Source: an uncultured Opitutia bacterium (GTDB taxonomy: Bacteria; Verrucomicrobiota; Verrucomicrobiia; Opitutales; UBA953). Taken from it: a stretch of 5,924 nt of DNA. Where the stretch lies: assembly GCA_903840235.1 (NCBI GenBank), contig CAIMFE010000033.1:1-5924 (forward strand). Direction: 5' to 3'. The translations under genes were made by a program, and so were the position numbers. Below, piece by piece: positions 4,863-5,924 of this stretch (the stretch's first letter is position 1; every line of letters begins with the position of its first letter). The notes beneath the pieces are model-generated. The model ran no database searches, was not told the origin of the DNA, and saw only the letters and a list, made by a program, of their open reading frames with translations.

Positions 4863-5924
4863 TTGGGCGTGGATGCGGAAGACTGCACGACCGGGCTTTT
4901 CGCCAGTCGCACCGAGGAGTTCGCAGTGTCCTTTGACGGAAGATACTTCGCTCGTGTTGAGCATAACAAAGTCGCGTTGTTCACCGATACAGAGCACCGA
5001 ACCTTTTTGTTGGACGAAATTAAGTAATTCAGTTTCTAATTTAATCTGACGTAGGGCGTGGTAGGAATAGAAGGGATAAAACGGACGGAAGTTATCTTTG
5101 GCTTTTCCTTCTTGGGTCTTGGGTGAGCTTACAAATATCGCAGCGGGTTTTTCTTTAAGGTAGTAGTTGGCTGCACGACCCAGGAAACTACAAGTGATGA
5201 GGGTCTCGTTGGGTTTTCTGACCTCGGCGGCGATTTTACAGATGTCGCGACTGCCCACCGTGCCATCGAGTCGGTCTTCAATCCAGAAGAAGGCGATGAA
5301 GATTAAGATGAGACTGAATGAAGTGGAGAAGGCGACCCAGCCAAAAGTATTTTTACGAAGTGCACAGATGCCTGCTAGAGTTAAGGGCACACCCAGTGCA
5401 ATAAGCTGTGCCAGGAAGGGCATGGATCTTGGATGAAAGGCAGGCGTGTACCAGATGAGTAAAATGCCTTCTATGAGTGTGAAAATTGAGACGAACCAGA
5501 GTTCGCGACGCGTGAAACCGTGATTAATCCAGCGCTCAAGTGTGTGACCAGCGAGTAGAGCCATAGGTACGAGCAGGAAAAAGGAATAACTCGGAATTTT
5601 CGTCTGAGCGATATTCATGAAAATGTACGAGGGGATAAGCCAACAGAGAATCAGACAAATTCCTTGGTGTTCGCGTAAGTCTTTAAATGGTGTGCGAATG
5701 TTTTGCCAAATCGCAGCGAGCGTGAGAGGAATCCATGGAAGCGTACCACCGATTAGAATTTCTAAATAATAATACCAGGTATTGTTGCCTTGGTGTTCGG
5801 AGTGGAAAAATCGATCCCAGTTTTCGTGGACGAAGAATGAATTCCAGTAATAGGCCCAGCCGGTCCCCGGTGCGGTGGGGCCCGATTGGTGGAGCGTGAA
5901 CATCGCCAGATACCAAGGGGTCGC
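4839..5924 (-). CDS. ArnT/GT39-type membrane glycosyltransferase, C-terminal part (5' end outside window)
   Basis: The frame is open through the right window edge, so the gene's start is missing; the ATG at 5903 is internal. The visible 361 residues begin ATPWYLAMF, a motif typical of the middle of GT-C (PMT_2/ArnT-like) enzymes, followed by a soluble loop with FFVHENWDRFF and HQGNNTWYYY (about 30-53). About six hydrophobic segments follow, near 51-73, 88-106, 110-129, 142-160, 169-188 and 195-215. QTKIPSYSFFLLVPMALLAG is the family's KTKLPTYILPLFPALALL motif. The last ~145 residues are a soluble tail, probably periplasmic. Relatives move sugars from polyprenyl-phosphate carriers to lipid A, other glycolipids or proteins on the outer face of the inner membrane. 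The N-terminal catalytic acidic residues are off the window, so substrate and activity cannot be assigned. The stop directly abuts that of the family 2 glycosyltransferase. Confidence 0.85.
   Translation of the reverse strand, partial: ATPWYLAMFTLHQSGPTAPGTGWAYYWNSFFVHENWDRFFHSEHQGNNTWYYYLEILIGGTLPWIPLTLAAIWQNIRTPFKDLREHQGICLILCWLIPSYIFMNIAQTKIPSYSFFLLVPMALLAGHTLERWINHGFTRRELWFVSIFTLIEGILLIWYTPAFHPRSMPFLAQLIALGVPLTLAGICALRKNTFGWVAFSTSFSLILIFIAFFWIEDRLDGTVGSRDICKIAAEVRKPNETLITCSFLGRAANYYLKEKPAAIFVSSPKTQEGKAKDNFRPFYPFYSYHALRQIKLETELLNFVQQKGSVLCIGEQRDFVMLNTSEVSSVKGHCELLGATGEKPGRAVFRIHAQEFKSAKP

Noticed and set aside
5683..5916. Open minus-strand frame of about 77 codons overlapping the membrane glycosyltransferase
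   Set aside because: Shadow of the GT39-type frame, with no recognisable family features; the overlapping frame has clear motifs.

Overview
The window is a 5.9 kb piece of a bacterial chromosome, almost entirely coding, with base composition near half GC by eye. Five genes run left to right with tiny gaps: the 3' end of PTS enzyme I (ptsI/ptsP), then hisC, hisB, hisH and gltA. A short family-2 glycosyltransferase gene follows in the same direction. The right end holds the 3' part of a membrane glycosyltransferase of the ArnT/GT39 type on the opposite strand; its start lies beyond the window. No RNA genes, mobile elements, CRISPR arrays or tandem repeats of note were found.

Lineage is an inference. 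The monofunctional HisB, type II citrate synthase, general lack of Shine-Dalgarno sequences and the style of the HisH and GltA proteins would suit a Gram-negative, perhaps a member of the Verrucomicrobiota (Opitutae-like). The sequence alone does not settle this.

Layout: the enzyme I stop and the hisC start share one base (TAATG). The later gaps are 37 (hisC-hisB), 3 (hisB-hisH), 29 (hisH-gltA) and 35 bases (gltA-GT2), so the left two thirds could be one transcription unit. HisB, HisC and HisH act in the later half of histidine biosynthesis (HisH makes IGP with HisF, HisB dehydrates IGP, HisC transaminates the product). HisF, the obligate partner of HisH, is not here, so the pathway is split across the genome. 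Enzyme I draws on PEP and citrate synthase feeds the TCA cycle, so the cluster mixes central carbon and amino-acid metabolism.

The two glycosyltransferases meet tail to tail with no intergenic base. GT2 enzymes of this kind commonly make a polyprenyl-phosphate sugar, and GT39/ArnT-type membrane enzymes use such lipid-linked sugars, so they may work in the same envelope-modification step.

The most notable non-coding signals are two inverted repeats. One is a perfect 10-bp repeat filling the gltA-GT2 gap and ending one base before the GT2 start codon. The other is a 12-bp, single-bulge stem laid exactly over the two abutting convergent stop codons. I found no convincing undescribed multi-gene system; the genes are recognisable families.
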